Assembly: GCA_017546845.1 (NCBI GenBank)
Contig: JAFYRS010000180.1
Span: 1 to 44,758, forward strand
Length of the DNA stretch: 44,758 bases
Direction of reading: 5' to 3'
Source: Akkermansia sp.
GTDB taxonomy: Bacteria; Verrucomicrobiota; Verrucomicrobiia; Verrucomicrobiales; Akkermansiaceae
The number at the start of each line of letters is the position of its first letter. Position 1 is the first letter of the stretch. The position numbers were made by a program, and so were the translations under genes. Below, one piece after another: positions 44,204-44,758 of this stretch. Below the pieces are notes generated by a model that saw only the letters and a program-made list of their open reading frames with translations, searched no databases and was not told the DNA's origin.

Positions 44204-44695
44204 ATGAAAGGCAGGACAGAACAGCACAAAGAGGAGAAACGCAGCTCGGTTGCCCTGAGCGTTGCACTGATGTTCTTTTCAGGCGGGGCAGCGTTGGTGA
44301 ACGGTAACGCCGCCTATATCACGCTAAACCGCGATTCTTCAGAATACGCCATCGTCAGAGGAACGATCAACAACAACGCAAGCTGGGGAGCAAGATCCCG
44401 CGTCAGCTTCGACTATGAGGGCGAACAGCATGAACTGCGCAGCGCCGGGCTGCTCCTCACAAAGGGCCAGCTGCGCAGCATCCATGACGAGCTGGGCTAC
44501 ATTCCCGTCTGTGTGGACAAACAGCACCCATGGAATGCCGCCGTCTGCCACGAATTGACCACTTTCGGCGCAGGCTGCACCTTGTTGCCCGGACTCCTGT
44601 TTCTAGTCTCTCTTGTCTGGTTCCTGCACCTTACCCGCAGAAAGAGACAGACAGGCAACCTTGCCATCAGAAAAAGCAAACGGCATCGATACTAA
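44204..44695 (+). CDS. Small membrane protein of unknown function
   Basis: A 163-residue protein with a basic N-terminus, a hydrophobic segment (about 15-38), an external domain (about 40-120, with two Cys near its end), a second membrane segment (about 124-145) and a basic C-terminal tail. ATG 44204 is used; the frame extends upstream into leuS but that part is not plausible. This two-helix layout with a periplasmic loop resembles DUF3592-type proteins (YxxxGxxxxNxxS before the domain, GxxxLxxGLxxL in the second helix), but the match is weak. Confidence 0.65.
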   Translation: MKGRTEQHKEEKRSSVALSVALMFFSGGAALVNGNAAYITLNRDSSEYAIVRGTINNNASWGARSRVSFDYEGEQHELRSAGLLLTKGQLRSIHDELGYIPVCVDKQHPWNAAVCHELTTFGAGCTLLPGLLFLVSLVWFLHLTRRKRQTGNLAIRKSKRHRY

Positions 44696-44735
44696 CTATA
44701 ACTCTTCCTGATTTCGGGCAATTCTGGCACATCCA

Positions 44736-44754
44736 ATTCCCGCGAATCGGGAAT
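44736..44754 (+). terminator. Hairpin after the last gene
   Basis: ATTCCCG and CGGGAAT form a perfect 7-bp stem with a five-base loop, 41 bases past the stop. The window ends four bases later, so a T-tract cannot be checked. Confidence 0.45.
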
Positions 44755-44758
44755 GCGA

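Overview
The window reads as chromosomal DNA of a Verrucomicrobiota bacterium, most likely Akkermansia-like. This is inferred from gene content and style (single-chain L-serine dehydratase, K+-dependent membrane pyrophosphatase, inserted-domain prepilin peptidase, no Shine-Dalgarno motifs); no rRNA or tRNA gene is present to confirm it. Housekeeping genes are GC-rich, while several accessory genes are visibly richer in A/T.

Layout. 1-250: a tandem duplication of the end of a dihydrouridine synthase gene. 251-7341: mostly minus-strand core genes: dus, prepilin peptidase, a TolC-type outer-membrane efflux lipoprotein, a small basic protein, a MarR regulator (plus strand), L-serine dehydratase and fabD. 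7452-12056: a five-gene minus-strand accessory unit: ankyrin protein, unknown, ADP-ribosylglycohydrolase, ankyrin protein, unknown. 12274-19523: hppA, murA, ileS and lspA. 19529-21255: a Schlafen/AlbA-type ATP-binding protein whose stop codon lies in an 11-bp tandem repeat. 21272-24750: a secreted DUF1573-like protein, a glycerophosphodiesterase-like protein, a membrane protein and a flippase.

24816-39857 is a surface-glycan locus: a LicD-family transferase, two glycosyltransferases, a CDP-alditol module (TarI/ISPD-like cytidylyltransferase, TarJ-like dehydrogenase, ribulose-phosphate-epimerase paralogue), a pyruvyltransferase, a second flippase, a MenD-like ThDP enzyme, a PP-loop enzyme, a short-chain dehydrogenase, and a large acyltransferase/CapA/SGNH protein interrupted by a one-base frameshift at a run of seven C. 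39867-41188 is a three-gene minus-strand operon of unknown function. leuS and a small membrane protein close the window.

The most interesting system is the glycan locus. A LicD-type (Fukutin/FKRP-like) transferase beside an ISPD-like cytidylyltransferase mirrors the animal ribitol-phosphate pathway, and the MenD-like/PP-loop/SDR triad suggests an unusual sugar or substituent. A second theme is transcription and translation: several core genes have good -35/-10 boxes ending only 6-10 bases before ATG, which predicts leaderless mRNAs, and nearly all starts lack a Shine-Dalgarno sequence.
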